A DNA stretch of 24,752 nucleotides from Christensenella sp. UBA1214 (GTDB lineage: Bacteria; Bacillota; Clostridia; Christensenellales; CAG-138). The notes beneath the pieces are model-generated. The model was not told where the DNA came from. It worked only from the letters and a program-made list of their open reading frames with translations, and ran no database searches. The position numbers and the translations under genes are program-made. Below are positions 1 through 8,418 of this stretch, in pieces. Position 1 is the stretch's first letter. Each line of letters begins with the position of its first letter. The stretch covers positions 15,998 to 40,749 of the forward strand of contig DBXK01000043.1 of the NCBI GenBank assembly GCA_002309375.1. The letters run 5' to 3'.

Positions 1-927
1 GGCAACGGCGGCCGGAACGGCGCGGAGGGCGACGGCACGACCGTCACCATCCGGAATACGTCCATCACCACGACCGGCGACGGCTCCGGCGGCATCATGA
101 CCACGGGCGGCGGGATCACCTACGCCTACGATCTGAACATCCGGACGAGCGGGCGTTCCTCCGCGGCGATCCGCTCCGACAGGGGCGGCGGCAGGGTATA
201 CGTCGACGGCGGCACATACACGACGAGCGGCCTCGGCTCCCCGGTCATCTATTCCACGGCGGAGATCCATGTCAGCAATGCATCGCTCGTTTCGAACCTT
301 TCGGAGGGCGTCTGCATCGAGGGCCTGAACTCGATCGAGCTCACGAACTGCGACCTCACCGCGAACAACACCGACTGCAACGGACAGGCGACCTTCCATG
401 ACAGCATCATGATCTATCAGTCCATGTCCGGCGATGCGGCGAGCGGCACCTCTTCCTTCACGATGACGGGCGGAAGGCTGACGAGCAGGAGCGGCCATAT
501 CTTCCACGTCACCAACACTTCGGCGATCATCAACCTGAACGGCGTTACGCTCGTGAACGAGGACAGCGAAAACGTGCTCCTCTCCGTCTGCGACGACGGC
601 TGGAGCGGCGGAAGCAATATCGCAACGCTGAACGCGGCTTCGCAGCGGCTCGTCGGGGCGATCCTCGTCGGCAGCAATTCTCAGCTGACGCTGAACCTTA
701 CCGACGGCTCCTCCTTCGAGGGCAGGATCGACGGCAGCATCACGAATGCGAAAGGCGCGGTCGTTTCGACGGAGGTCGGAAACGTTTCCGTAACGCTCGG
801 CGCTGACTGCACCTGGACCCTCACCGGCGACAGCTATATCACCGAATTCAACGGCAATGCGGCGAATATCATCACGAACGGCTACACGCTCTATGTTAAC
901 GGCGTCGCGCTGACCGGCACCAACTGA
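1..927 (+). CDS. Beta-helix-type surface/secreted protein, C-terminal part (5' end outside window)
   Basis: The reading frame is open from base 1, so only the last 308 residues are visible and the true start lies to the left. The translation is rich in Gly, Thr, Ser and Asn, with short strand-turn units that repeat irregularly (for example GGGRVYVDGGTYTTSG, SFTMTGGRLTS, TLNLTDGSSFEGRIDGSI). This pattern is typical of right-handed parallel beta-helix or adhesin-like proteins exported by gut Clostridia. No enzyme motif, sorting signal or membrane anchor is seen before the stop, so the C-terminus is a plain beta-helix cap ending VNGVALTGTN. Anchoring, if any, must lie upstream. A strong intrinsic terminator follows within 50 bases, so this gene ends its transcription unit. 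The function is unknown; the beta-helix call rests on composition and repeat rhythm only. Confidence 0.7.
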   Translation, partial: GNGGRNGAEGDGTTVTIRNTSITTTGDGSGGIMTTGGGITYAYDLNIRTSGRSSAAIRSDRGGGRVYVDGGTYTTSGLGSPVIYSTAEIHVSNASLVSNLSEGVCIEGLNSIELTNCDLTANNTDCNGQATFHDSIMIYQSMSGDAASGTSSFTMTGGRLTSRSGHIFHVTNTSAIINLNGVTLVNEDSENVLLSVCDDGWSGGSNIATLNAASQRLVGAILVGSNSQLTLNLTDGSSFEGRIDGSITNAKGAVVSTEVGNVSVTLGADCTWTLTGDSYITEFNGNAANIITNGYTLYVNGVALTGTN

Positions 928-975
928 GCGGCAGTAATTTGCAATTTTCATGTTTTGTTCCTTCCTTTAAACACA

Positions 976-1013
976 AAACGAAGATGAGTCCTTCGGGGCT
1001 CATCTTCGTTTAT
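976..1013 (+). terminator. Intrinsic terminator with cUUCGg tetraloop
   Basis: The 12-bp inverted repeat AACGAAGATGAG (977-988) and CTCATCTTCGTT (999-1010) is extended by T-G, C-G and C-G pairs around a UUCG tetraloop (992-995). It is flanked by A-rich sequence on the left and T residues on the right, so it could act in both directions. It ends the beta-helix gene's transcript. Confidence 0.9.
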
Positions 1014-1066
1014 TCCGAACCGTATGCCGATCCGGGAATTTCAAGCTGCGGTTTAATGCTTATGAG

Positions 1067-1095
1067 TTGATTCGCGCTGCCGGCTGTGCTAAACT
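1067..1095 (+). promoter_or_regulatory. Sigma-A promoter for the Pr6Pr gene
   Basis: TTGATT (1067-1072), a 17-bp spacer and TAAACT (1090-1095), with an extended -10 TGC directly before the hexamer. The first possible GTG codon of the downstream frame (1086) lies inside this promoter, which supports the later ATG at 1131 as the start. Confidence 0.65.
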
Positions 1096-1130
1096 GTTGC
1101 CGTAAAGAAAAACTGTCGGGAGGAGCGCTT

Positions 1131-1913
1131 ATGACGGATAAAAACGGGGAAAAAGCCCGGGCAAGCCGCTTCGAAAGCAGGGGGGCGGGCATCCTGCTGC
1201 TGGCGGCGGGCATTATCGGCATCCTCCTGATCGCGCATCTCACCGCTAGCTATGAAAACCTTCTGCGCCCGCGGCTCGACGAGCTGCTCGAAAGCCGGAT
1301 CATCACGAATTATATCGACGGCCCGACATTCCTTCTTTATTTTACGAACCAATCGAACCTCATTGCCGATATTTACCTGATCCTTTTCGCCCTCGGCTCA
1401 TTCGGAAACAAGAGGCTGCTTGCCTTCACGCGGAATGCGCTTGTCCGCGCGGTCGTCACAGTCCCGATCCTCGCAACCGGGATCATCTACTGCACGGCGC
1501 TCCTGCCCTTCGCAAAAGCGCCTTTTCCCTTCGAGCGGGGGATCTGGTTTTCGAACGTCGTGAACGTCTGGTCGCATATGCTGCTGCCCCTGCTCTTTGT
1601 CGTGCTCTGGCTCGTGCCGATGACGCAGGAACGGCTGCAGCCCGCCAAAACCGCGCTGACCGCGATGATCTATCCGCTTTGCTACCTCGTGTTTTCCGCC
1701 GTGCGCGGCGCGTTCGACGGCTTCTATCCCTATCCTTTCCTGAACAGCCGGCAGCTTTGGACTGTTTTCTTCGGCGAAAAGCCGTATTCCGCCCTGCCCG
1801 CGCTGCTGCTCTTCGCGCTCGGGCTGCTGCTGATGACGGCAGTATTCTTCGCCCTCGGCTGCGCGCTCGCGGCGATCCGCAGCAGGAGGCTCGAAAGGGC
1901 GGTGCGGGGCTGA
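1131..1913 (+). CDS. Pr6Pr family integral membrane protein
   Basis: A 260-residue polytopic membrane protein with about six hydrophobic helices. The segment YFTNQSNLIADIYL, preceding a helix, matches the conserved 'YFT-QSNL' signature of the Pr6Pr / FAR-17a (AIG1)-like membrane family, whose bacterial members have no established function. The ATG at 1131 was chosen because GGGAGGAG (1118-1125) lies at ideal spacing, while the upstream in-frame GTG overlaps the promoter and has no ribosome binding site. The N-terminal 20 residues are polar and charged and the C-terminus ends in an Arg-rich stretch (IRSRRLERAVRG), which suggests a cytosolic C-terminus. It has its own promoter and terminator-bounded surroundings, and it is followed after about 50 bases by another promoter, so it is probably monocistronic. 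Confidence 0.75.
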   Translation: MTDKNGEKARASRFESRGAGILLLAAGIIGILLIAHLTASYENLLRPRLDELLESRIITNYIDGPTFLLYFTNQSNLIADIYLILFALGSFGNKRLLAFTRNALVRAVVTVPILATGIIYCTALLPFAKAPFPFERGIWFSNVVNVWSHMLLPLLFVVLWLVPMTQERLQPAKTALTAMIYPLCYLVFSAVRGAFDGFYPYPFLNSRQLWTVFFGEKPYSALPALLLFALGLLLMTAVFFALGCALAAIRSRRLERAVRG

Positions 1914-1941
1914 AAATGCCGCAAACGCAACAGCACGTTGC

Positions 1942-1970
1942 TTGCAAAACGATCCGACAGGGGTTATAAT
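1942..1970 (+). promoter_or_regulatory. Sigma-A promoter for the XRE regulator
   Basis: TTGCAA (1942-1947), a 17-bp spacer and a perfect TATAAT (1965-1970). The predicted start of transcription is near 1977, about 24 bases before the ATG at 2001. Confidence 0.8.
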
Positions 1971-2000
1971 CGGAGCATCAAAACGAAGGAGATATTCGCT

Positions 2001-2444
2001 ATGGAAACTTGCACGGTTTTAAAGGATCTTCGGAAAAAGAGCGGCCTCACTCAGGAGGCGCTCGCGGAGAGGATACTCGTCACTCGCCAGGCGGTCAGCC
2101 GCTGGGAGCGGGGCGAAACTCAGCCGAATACGGAAACGCTGAAGCTGCTTTCGAAGGAATTCGGCGTTTCGATCAATACGCTTCTCGGCTCGCCGCGCGC
2201 TCTCATCTGCCAGTGCTGCGGGATGCCCCTCGGCGAAGATGAAATGATCAGCCGCGAGAAGGACGGAAGCTTCAACGAGGATTACTGCAAGTGGTGCTAT
2301 ACGGACGGCAAATTCGTCTATGAGTCCAAGGATGCGCTGCTCGATTTCCTCGTCAGTCACATGCCGGACCCCCAAAACCTTCCGGAAGATGAGCGCCGCA
2401 AAGCGTACGACGGCTATCTCTCCACGCTCAAGCACTGGAGCTGA
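2001..2444 (+). CDS. XRE-family transcriptional regulator with C-terminal zinc ribbon
   Basis: A 147-residue two-domain protein. Residues about 5-62 form a Cro/C1-type helix-turn-helix (LKDLRKKSGLTQEALAERI followed by TRQAVSRWERGETQPNTETL), a confident match to the XRE family. Residues about 68-104 carry CQCCGMPL and then CKWCYTDG, a four-cysteine ribbon like the 'putative zinc ribbon' domain often fused to such regulators in Firmicutes. The remainder (FLVSHMPDPQNLPEDERR) matches the usual helical tail of that domain. The start at 2001 is fixed by AAGGAG (1986-1991) and a strong promoter just upstream; a longer frame beginning at 1938 would overlap that promoter. The gene lies 86 bases before the GNAT gene and may be co-transcribed with it. 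The target genes are unknown. Confidence 0.88.
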   Translation: METCTVLKDLRKKSGLTQEALAERILVTRQAVSRWERGETQPNTETLKLLSKEFGVSINTLLGSPRALICQCCGMPLGEDEMISREKDGSFNEDYCKWCYTDGKFVYESKDALLDFLVSHMPDPQNLPEDERRKAYDGYLSTLKHWS

Positions 2445-2530
2445 CAGCTCCGGGCGGAAAACGACGGAATCATTAAAGAAAAAGCCCTTCGCAGATCCGG
2501 CGGGGGGCATAGGCCGTATGGAGGTTTGAA

Positions 2531-3349
2531 ATGATCGAAAGGCTTTATTCACTCGAACCCTGGCGGGAGCTGATCGCGGATATCAATTCCGACCCTCTTT
2601 TTTCCGAACCGATGCTTTCCACGGAGGAAAACACCGAGGGAAATCTCGAAAGCGCCGTCAATAAGCCGTATTGCCACGTTCTCGGCGTGACGGACGAGGG
2701 CATAAAAACGGGGCTCTTCGTTTTCGACGTGATCGATGAGGATAACTATCTCGAAATGCTCGTCGGGCTCTCCCGCTCGCTCAAGGCTTATGAAGAAGCC
2801 GCCGCATATCTCGCCGCGAACTTCCCGGGGTATAAGGCGGATTTCGTATTCAACCCGATGAACACCGCGATCCGGGCGATGCTGGAGGAAAAAGGCGCGC
2901 ACTTCGATCCGGAGATGCAGCGGATGACGCTCAAAAACGATCCGCCGGCTGTCGACACGGCCGGGATCGAGCTGCTTTCGGAAAAGCATAAAGCCCAATA
3001 CTGCGCAATACACACGACCGACTGCTATTGGACGGGCGAGAAGGTCGCGGAGGCGCCGAATATTTTCAACGCGCTTCTGGCGGTGGACGGCGGCGAAGTC
3101 GTCGGCTATATCGATATCACAAACAACAACGAGGAAAACGAACCCTTCGACCTGCTCGTGAAGGAGGATCGCCGCCGCAGGGGCTGGGGCAGGAAGCTGC
3201 TCGCAAAGGCGATCGAGCTGAACCGTCCGCACGGCGTTGCGCTGTAAGTCGAGACCGACAACGTCCCCGCGATCAGGCTCTATGAATCGATGGGCTTTGT
3301 GAAGGATGAAGGGCTGAACAGCCAAACCGCAACGTGGATGGTGAAATGA
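2531..3349 (+). pseudogene. GNAT family N-acetyltransferase interrupted by an in-frame TAA
   Basis: The frame opens at ATG 2531 with GGAGG at 2520-2524 and runs 238 codons to a TAA at 3245-3247. Translation in the same frame continues without other stops to TGA at 3347-3349. The extension reads VETDNVPAIRLYESMGFVKD, the classical C-terminal beta-strand and helix of the GNAT fold that follows the acetyl-CoA binding loop. The acetyl-CoA loop itself is upstream (RRRRGWGRKLLAKAIE, about residues 214-229). The stop therefore splits the catalytic domain one residue before its conserved 'VETDN' strand; the uninterrupted protein would be 272 residues. The N-terminal half (MIERLYSLEPWRELIADINS) looks like a second, degenerate GNAT-like half. 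A recent nonsense mutation or a sequencing error at one base are the simplest explanations; readthrough is less likely. Substrate unknown. Confidence 0.75.
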
Positions 3350-3369
3350 AAGACCGGAAAAGCGTAATG

Positions 3370-3407
3370 GATCGCCGCATTCCGCTTGCGTGAATGCGGC
3401 GATCTTT
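3370..3407 (+). terminator. Hairpin, probable terminator after the GNAT gene
   Basis: A 13-bp perfect inverted repeat, GATCGCCGCATTC (3370-3382) and GAATGCGGCGATC (3392-3404), with a 9-base loop, followed only by TTTC. The stem is strong but the T-tract is short, so termination may be partial. Confidence 0.55.
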
Positions 3408-3497
3408 CAATATCGGTTTACCCGGTGCCGAATCGCAGAAAAAGTCGGGTCGGTTCGAAAGGATTATGCTATGCTTTGTTTATCGGGAGGGATAACG

Positions 3498-4403
3498 ATG
3501 GATTGGATCACCGGAATACAGCGAGCGATCGACTACGTCGAAGCGCATCTGGATGAGGAACTGGATTATGACGCGATCGCGCGGGAGAGCTTTTCTTCAT
3601 CCTTTCACTTCCAGCGGGTCTTCAGCATCCTCTGCGGTTATACCCTGGGTGAGTACATCCGCTGCCGCAGGCTGAGCTCAGCGGGCGTGAAGCTCGCGAA
3701 CGGAAATGCAAAGGTCATCGACGTCGCACTGGAATGCGGCTATGACAGCCCGGACAGCTTCGCCAAAGCATTTCGCGCATTCCATGGCATTACCCCGTCG
3801 CAGGCGCGCGGCAGCGGGGCAAAGCTGCGTTCGTTTTCCCGCCTGAATATCAAGGTGATTCTCGAAGGAGGAAAGGATATGCAATACAGATTGGAAGAAA
3901 AGCCTGCCATGCTGCTCACCGGCTTCAAGTGCCGCTTCACCGGCGACCCGCTGAATAAGGGGGAACAGGACCACAACTTTGCGTGCGAGACCCGTGTGGA
4001 ACAGTATGTTCTGGAGGGCCGCAGCCGAATCCACGACATGGTTTACACCGTAATGACCGATTTCGGCGACGACGGATATGATTTCTATTATGCCTATCCG
4101 CTGCCGAAGTGGGCATTGGAGGATTTCGAAAAGGATCTCGGCGATTTTGCCAAGCGTTACACCCATTTGCAGATCCCGGCCGGGCTCTACGTCGTCTGCG
4201 AAACGGAACGCTGTATGTTCCCTTTGGAGTTGGTGGATGAACTGCGTCGGCGGATCGTTGCGGAATGGCTGCCGACCTCTGGCTACGTTCTGCGCGACGC
4301 CCCGGAAATCGGCGTGATCCACTGGCCGTTTGAGGATGGAAACGAGGAAGTGAACAATTCCCATTACTGTGAGATTTGGCTGCCAGTCAGCAAAGCACAG
4401 TAA
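3498..4403 (+). CDS. AraC family regulator with GyrI-like effector-binding domain
   Basis: A 301-residue one-component regulator. Residues 1-105 are the AraC/XylS double helix-turn-helix, starting with the hallmark MDWITGIQRAIDYVEAHL. The second recognition helix is in VALECGYDSPDSFAKAFRAFHGITP, including the conserved 'F-RAFHG-TPS' end. Residues about 127-301 form a GyrI/SOUL-like ligand domain (RLEEKPAMLLTGFK, then FAKRYTHLQIPAGLYVV and a C-terminal EIWLPV strand), which in relatives binds small amphipathic drugs or ligands. A longer frame exists from 3390, but ATG 3498 has GGGAGG (3485-3490) and gives the standard family N-terminus. It stands alone between two hairpins. Its targets and inducer cannot be read from the sequence. 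Confidence 0.9.
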   Translation: MDWITGIQRAIDYVEAHLDEELDYDAIARESFSSSFHFQRVFSILCGYTLGEYIRCRRLSSAGVKLANGNAKVIDVALECGYDSPDSFAKAFRAFHGITPSQARGSGAKLRSFSRLNIKVILEGGKDMQYRLEEKPAMLLTGFKCRFTGDPLNKGEQDHNFACETRVEQYVLEGRSRIHDMVYTVMTDFGDDGYDFYYAYPLPKWALEDFEKDLGDFAKRYTHLQIPAGLYVVCETERCMFPLELVDELRRRIVAEWLPTSGYVLRDAPEIGVIHWPFEDGNEEVNNSHYCEIWLPVSKAQ

Positions 4404-4427
4404 AACAGTTCCCGAAGATCGGTAAAG

Positions 4428-4455
4428 AAAAGGAGCGCGTGAATGCGCTCCTTTT
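4428..4455. terminator. Bidirectional intrinsic terminator between convergent genes
   Basis: AAAAGGAGCGC (4428-4438) and GCGCTCCTTTT (4445-4455) form a perfect 11-bp stem with a 6-base loop. The A/T ends provide a U-tract on both strands, so the element can end the AraC gene on the plus strand and the BMP-domain gene on the minus strand. Confidence 0.9.
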
Positions 4456-4545
4456 AAAATAACTGAAATATCGGTAAAACAGCAATGCGTATGCAACACG
4501 ATAACCGATCCGGTATGGAACAGACTCTCCGATATCTATCCGTCC

Positions 4546-6516
4546 CTACCGTTCCCCGGGGTTATCGGCGACATCGAACATGACCGGGATCCTGTCGCGG
4601 TGCACGCCGAGCTCGCGCACGAGCGCACGGGACATCGGGAAGATCTCGTCATATTCCGGAATGCGTCCTACCACAGTTTCGGCAAGCTTATCCATCTTCA
4701 AAATGTCCATCGAGGAGAGCGGCGTTATCCCGTCGGAGATCGGCGTGCCGTCCTGAGCGATCAGCTTTTCGCCGAATATGTTGAGCTCGCCTTTTTTCAG
4801 CCTGTCGATGAGTATCCCCGCAAGCGTGCGCACGCCGTCGGGCACGAGGGGCGATATTGCGGCATCGATCACGCCCGAATCCATGCCCCACCAGTAGTTG
4901 ACGGCATGGTCCTTCTTTTCCGTACTGCCGGAGAGGATCGAACGGACGATGTTCTCATACAGCCTGCCCCATACCCAAACGGGCGATGCGACGGGCGAAA
5001 GCTCGCCGTTGTCGTTGATGACGAACGTGCCGTAATAGCCCTGGTTCAGGTAATTCGCATCCGGCAGGGGAATATCGCGGTTCGAGATCACCTTCACGCC
5101 CTTTTCGCGCAGCCTGCGGACGCAATCCACCTCGGTGCAGCTCCATTCAAGCAGGATCTTCGCCCGCGGGTTGGTCATGCGCACACCGAGCGCAAAGGCA
5201 TTGATCGAGGCCGGAACGCCCATTATCGGGTATGATCCGATATAGCCTACGAGATCGTTTTCGGCAAGAGCGCCGGCAATCACGCCGGTGATGAACTTCC
5301 CTTCATAAGTGCGGCAGTAATAGCTTTTGACGCTCGAAAGCGGCTGGCAGGCGGAACAATTGTAAAACCGGATCTTCGGATACCTGACGGCGGCTTTAAG
5401 CGTCGCTCCGAGCAGCGGCGGGGTGGTGGTGAAGATGAGCTCCGCGCCTGCGGCGGCCGCTTCGCCGATAAGCTTTTCCGCCTGTTCCGCACTGTCGGCG
5501 CCGAAATAGGTCTTCACAGTCACCGAGCCCGAAAGCGCGTTTTCGAGATACGCCGCGCCTTCTGCATGGCCGCGCGTCCAGCTGCTGCTTTCGCTGTCGC
5601 GCTGGCAGATGAAAGCGACCGAAAGATGCTTCGGCGCGCCGGAAATGAGCTTCGACAGCACGCTCTTTTTTTCTTCGCCGCCGGGGATCGTGCTTACCGT
5701 GATCGCCTCCGGCTCGGAAGCCGCCTTCACGTCGCCCCAAAGGGACAACAGATCCTTTTTGACGTCGGCGGAGGACATCTTTCGAAGCTCCTCATAGGGA
5801 TGGACCTTCAGAAACAGCAGCAGCGCTTCCTCCGCGTTCAGCCCCGGATCCTTCGCGCCGAGCGCGCCGAACGCGTCCCTGAAGCAACTGAACGCCGCAA
5901 CAAGGTCCTTCTTTTCTTCCGCGGTCCATTCTTCGCCGGGCTTTTTGCCGAGGGCGGACAGCAGCCGCGCATATTCGCCGGGCTTGCTGAAACGGATATC
6001 GTAGATCCCCGCGGCCTTGTAGAATTCGAGGAATTCATAATAAACCTCGGTTTGGGGATCGTCCGAAGCGGCGGGAAGCACGCGCCGGATCCTTGCGGGG
6101 ATCTTCAGCGCGCCGAACCAGCGCAGCACGCTCACGCGCTTATTGCCCTCCGCAACGTAAAAATCGCCGAGGTATTCGAAGCATTCGATCGGGTCGCGTA
6201 TGCCGGTATCCGAAAGATGCTCCGCGCAAAGCGCCATCCATTTTGCGGCGAATTCGGTATCCGACTCGAGAAGGGGCAGGAACGACGCGGAAAACGCGTT
6301 TTTGCGGTCGGAGGCCTTCACGCCGATTATGCGATCGGCCGGTATCTCCTGAACGGGCAGAATGATCGGGTTCGCGCCGGAAACCTCCGGGAAGATCTCC
6401 TCGAGCACAGCGGGATAGGGCTCCAGCCCCGCGGCTTCCAGCTCCTTCTTCTCCCTGAGGGCGAGAGCGTGAGCCTTCAGATATTCATTTCTTTCCGATG
6501 CGTCGGAAACGGCCAT
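4546..6516 (-). CDS. Cytosolic ParB-like / BMP (PnrA-like) two-domain protein
   Basis: A 656-residue protein with no signal peptide, lipobox or transmembrane segment. Residues about 50-150 resemble a ParB/sulfiredoxin-like domain: an 'LPVQEIPADRIIG' entry, then FYVAEGNKRVSVLRWFGA, where GNKR (124-127) takes the place of the family's G-[NH]-[HR]-R box. Residues about 297-600 are a basic-membrane-protein (BMP) periplasmic-binding fold: LSVAFICQRDSESSSWTRGH opens it, and ELIFTTTP, YYCRTYEGKFITGVIAGALA and NDLVGYIGSYP are recognisable family strands. BMP proteins are normally exported lipoproteins that bind purine nucleosides for ABC import; here the domain should stay in the cytosol. ATG 6516 is preferred over the frame's upstream ATG at 6567, because AAGGAGG (6526-6532) precedes it and the earlier start overlaps the promoter. 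It lies downstream of guaA on the same strand, behind its own promoter. A nucleoside-sensing role is inference. Confidence 0.8.
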   Translation of the reverse strand: MAVSDASERNEYLKAHALALREKKELEAAGLEPYPAVLEEIFPEVSGANPIILPVQEIPADRIIGVKASDRKNAFSASFLPLLESDTEFAAKWMALCAEHLSDTGIRDPIECFEYLGDFYVAEGNKRVSVLRWFGALKIPARIRRVLPAASDDPQTEVYYEFLEFYKAAGIYDIRFSKPGEYARLLSALGKKPGEEWTAEEKKDLVAAFSCFRDAFGALGAKDPGLNAEEALLLFLKVHPYEELRKMSSADVKKDLLSLWGDVKAASEPEAITVSTIPGGEEKKSVLSKLISGAPKHLSVAFICQRDSESSSWTRGHAEGAAYLENALSGSVTVKTYFGADSAEQAEKLIGEAAAAGAELIFTTTPPLLGATLKAAVRYPKIRFYNCSACQPLSSVKSYYCRTYEGKFITGVIAGALAENDLVGYIGSYPIMGVPASINAFALGVRMTNPRAKILLEWSCTEVDCVRRLREKGVKVISNRDIPLPDANYLNQGYYGTFVINDNGELSPVASPVWVWGRLYENIVRSILSGSTEKKDHAVNYWWGMDSGVIDAAISPLVPDGVRTLAGILIDRLKKGELNIFGEKLIAQDGTPISDGITPLSSMDILKMDKLAETVVGRIPEYDEIFPMSRALVRELGVHRDRIPVMFDVADNPGER

Positions 6517-6546
6517 CGATCTCAGCCTCCTTTCAAAAATCGTCTG

Positions 6547-6575
6547 ATTATAAATCAAATCCAACAAAAACGCAA
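6547..6575 (-). promoter_or_regulatory. Sigma-A promoter for the ParB/BMP protein
   Basis: On the minus strand: TTGCGT (6575-6570), a 17-bp spacer and a perfect TATAAT (6552-6547). The predicted transcript starts near 6540, leaving a leader of about 24 bases. Confidence 0.8.
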
Positions 6576-6634
6576 GTAGATGCTGCGAAAAACAAGATTA
6601 TCAGATCATCCGAATAATGTCTGATGAGAATAAC

Positions 6635-6665
6635 AAAGAGGAAGTCGCTAAGACTTCCCCCTTTT
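6635..6665. terminator. Hairpin terminator downstream of guaA
   Basis: GGAAGTC (6640-6646) and GACTTCC (6652-6658) form the core stem with loop GCTAA; flanking AAAG and CCCTTTT extend it imperfectly. Read on the minus strand it is followed by a T-rich run (CTCTTTGTTATT), placing it well to end the xpt-guaA transcript about 200 bases after the guaA stop. Apart from this hairpin, the 6547-6575 promoter and a possible 45-codon frame (6722-6859), I see nothing else in the 343-base gap before guaA. Confidence 0.6.
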
Positions 6666-6721
6666 ATGTTGCTTAAACACGAAGCCGAAATTAAAGAAAC
6701 CGCTCGATAAAATGAATCACA

Positions 6722-6859
6722 TTAATCGCAAACAATATCCTCCGCCTCATCGATACGGAGAATAAAAGGAAGGTATGAGGTCGTTACCAATTTGCTGTCA
6801 AATCTGGCCTTGCCTTCGGAAAAATCCAATGTTTTCAAGGACTTTCCAAGCCTGCATCC
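6722..6859 (-). other. 45-codon open frame directly after the guaA stop, possible gene remnant
   Basis: In the guaA reading frame, translation past the TGA (6860-6862) stays open for 45 codons to a TAA at 6722-6724. The peptide includes SLKTLDFSEGKARFDSKLV and ends RIDEAEDIVCD, a balanced composition that looks protein-like. It has no convincing start codon with a Shine-Dalgarno sequence, and its DNA is clearly more AT-rich than guaA. It could be the tail of a decayed gene or chance. I do not recognise it. Confidence 0.25.
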
Positions 6860-8380
6860 TCATTCCCATTCGATCGTTCCCGGGGGTTTGTCGGTGATAT
6901 CGAACACGACGCGGTTGACTCCGGGTGTTTCGGCGATTATGCGGTTGCTGATGCGGCGGAGGATATCATAGGGGATCTCCGCAAACTCGACGGTCATCGC
7001 GTCGGTGCTGGTGACGGCGCGCACGGCGATGGCGGTATCATAGGTCCGGCAGTCGCCCATCACGCCGACGGAGCGAACGCCGGTGAAGACCGTGAAATAC
7101 TGCCAGATCGCGCGCTCGAGCCCGGCTTTTTTGATCTCGTCGCGGAGGATGAAATCGGATTTTCTGAGGATATCGAGCTTTTCCTCCGTGATATCGCCCA
7201 TCACGCGGATCGCGAGGCCGGGGCCGGGGAAGGGCTGGCGCCAGACGAGCGGCGCGGGCATGCCGAGGCTTTCGCCGAGGAGACGGACTTCATCCTTGAA
7301 GAGGATGCGCAGCGGCTCGATCAGGCCCTTGAAGGCGATATCCTCCGGAAGGCCGCCCACGTTGTGGTGGCTCTTGATGACCTGCGCGCCGCCGGTGCCG
7401 CTTTCGATGACATCCGGATAGATCGTGCCCTGGAGCAGATAATCGGCGCCGACCTTCTTCGCCTCGTCCTCGAAAACGCGGATGAATTCCTCGCCGATGA
7501 TCTTGCGCTTGCGCTCGGGCTCGACGACGCCCGCGAGCTTCGAAAGGAAGCGCTCCTTCGCGTCGACTTCGATCACGTTCAGGCCGATCTCGTTGCGGTA
7601 ATAGTCCATGACCTCCTCCGCTTCGCCGAGGCGCAGCAGACCGTGATCGACGAAGATGCAGGTCAGCTGATCGCCGATCGCGCGGTGAACGAGCGTTGCC
7701 GCGACGGAGGAATCCACGCCGCCGGAAAGACCGGCGACGACCTTGCTCGAACCGACCTTTTTGCGGATCTCCTCGATCAGCTCGCCGGCAAGGTTCTCGA
7801 TCGACCAGCCGCCCTTGCAGCGGCAGATTTCGTAAACGAAATTATGGAAGAACTGCGCGCAGTATTCGGTATGGCGGACCTCCGGATGGAACTGCACGGC
7901 GTAGAGGCCCTTTTCTCCGCAGCAGACGGCGCCGACGGGGCAGTCGTCCGTTTCGGCGATGAGCTCGAAGCCCGCCGGGACCTCGGAAACGGCGTCGTTA
8001 TGGCTCATCCAGCAGATCGAATCCGGCATATCCTTGAAGAGGACGTTCGGCTTGAAGCGGACGAAGGTCTTGCCGTATTCGCGTACCGGCGCGGGGCCGA
8101 CCTTTGCGCCGAATTTCTGGCACATCAGCTGCATGCCGTAGCAGATGCCGAGCACCGGCACGCCGAGGGAAAACAGCTCGTCCGAGCAGGTGCGGGAGCC
8201 GGGAAGATAGCAGCTGTCCGGCCCGCCGGAGAGGATGATGCCTGAGAGGCCTTCGCCCTTCACGCGCTCGATCGGCGCGTCGGGCGGAAGCAGCTCGCTG
8301 TATACGCCGGCTTCGCGGATGCGCCGCGCAATGAGCTGGTTATACTGCGCTCCGAAATTGATAATGACGATTCTTTCCAT
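6860..8380 (-). CDS. guaA: GMP synthase (glutamine-hydrolysing)
   Basis: Converts XMP to GMP using ATP and glutamine in the cytosol; this is the last step of guanine nucleotide synthesis. The 506-residue protein has the full three-part architecture. The class I glutamine amidotransferase has nucleophile Cys80 in GICYGMQ and the His-Glu pair in QFHPEV (about 163-168). The ATP pyrophosphatase domain has its P-loop SGGVDSS (219-225). The C-terminal dimerisation domain ends KPPGTIEWE. The start at 8380 was chosen because [13 protein letters not shown] is the canonical N-terminus and AAGGA lies 7 bases upstream; the longer frame from 8422 would overlap xpt and lacks a ribosome binding site. It sits 38 bases behind xpt, so the two are almost certainly co-transcribed, joining xanthine salvage to GMP formation. 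Confidence 0.98.
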   Translation of the reverse strand: MERIVIINFGAQYNQLIARRIREAGVYSELLPPDAPIERVKGEGLSGIILSGGPDSCYLPGSRTCSDELFSLGVPVLGICYGMQLMCQKFGAKVGPAPVREYGKTFVRFKPNVLFKDMPDSICWMSHNDAVSEVPAGFELIAETDDCPVGAVCCGEKGLYAVQFHPEVRHTEYCAQFFHNFVYEICRCKGGWSIENLAGELIEEIRKKVGSSKVVAGLSGGVDSSVAATLVHRAIGDQLTCIFVDHGLLRLGEAEEVMDYYRNEIGLNVIEVDAKERFLSKLAGVVEPERKRKIIGEEFIRVFEDEAKKVGADYLLQGTIYPDVIESGTGGAQVIKSHHNVGGLPEDIAFKGLIEPLRILFKDEVRLLGESLGMPAPLVWRQPFPGPGLAIRVMGDITEEKLDILRKSDFILRDEIKKAGLERAIWQYFTVFTGVRSVGVMGDCRTYDTAIAVRAVTSTDAMTVEFAEIPYDILRRISNRIIAETPGVNRVVFDITDKPPGTIEWE

Positions 8381-8418
8381 ATTATTATCCTTGATTTTTG
8401 TTGATCTGCGGGGAAAAA

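Noticed and set aside
1086..1130. Upstream GTG start for the Pr6Pr protein
   Set aside because: This codon lies inside the -10 promoter element and lacks a ribosome binding site; ATG 1131 has GGGAGGAG at proper spacing.
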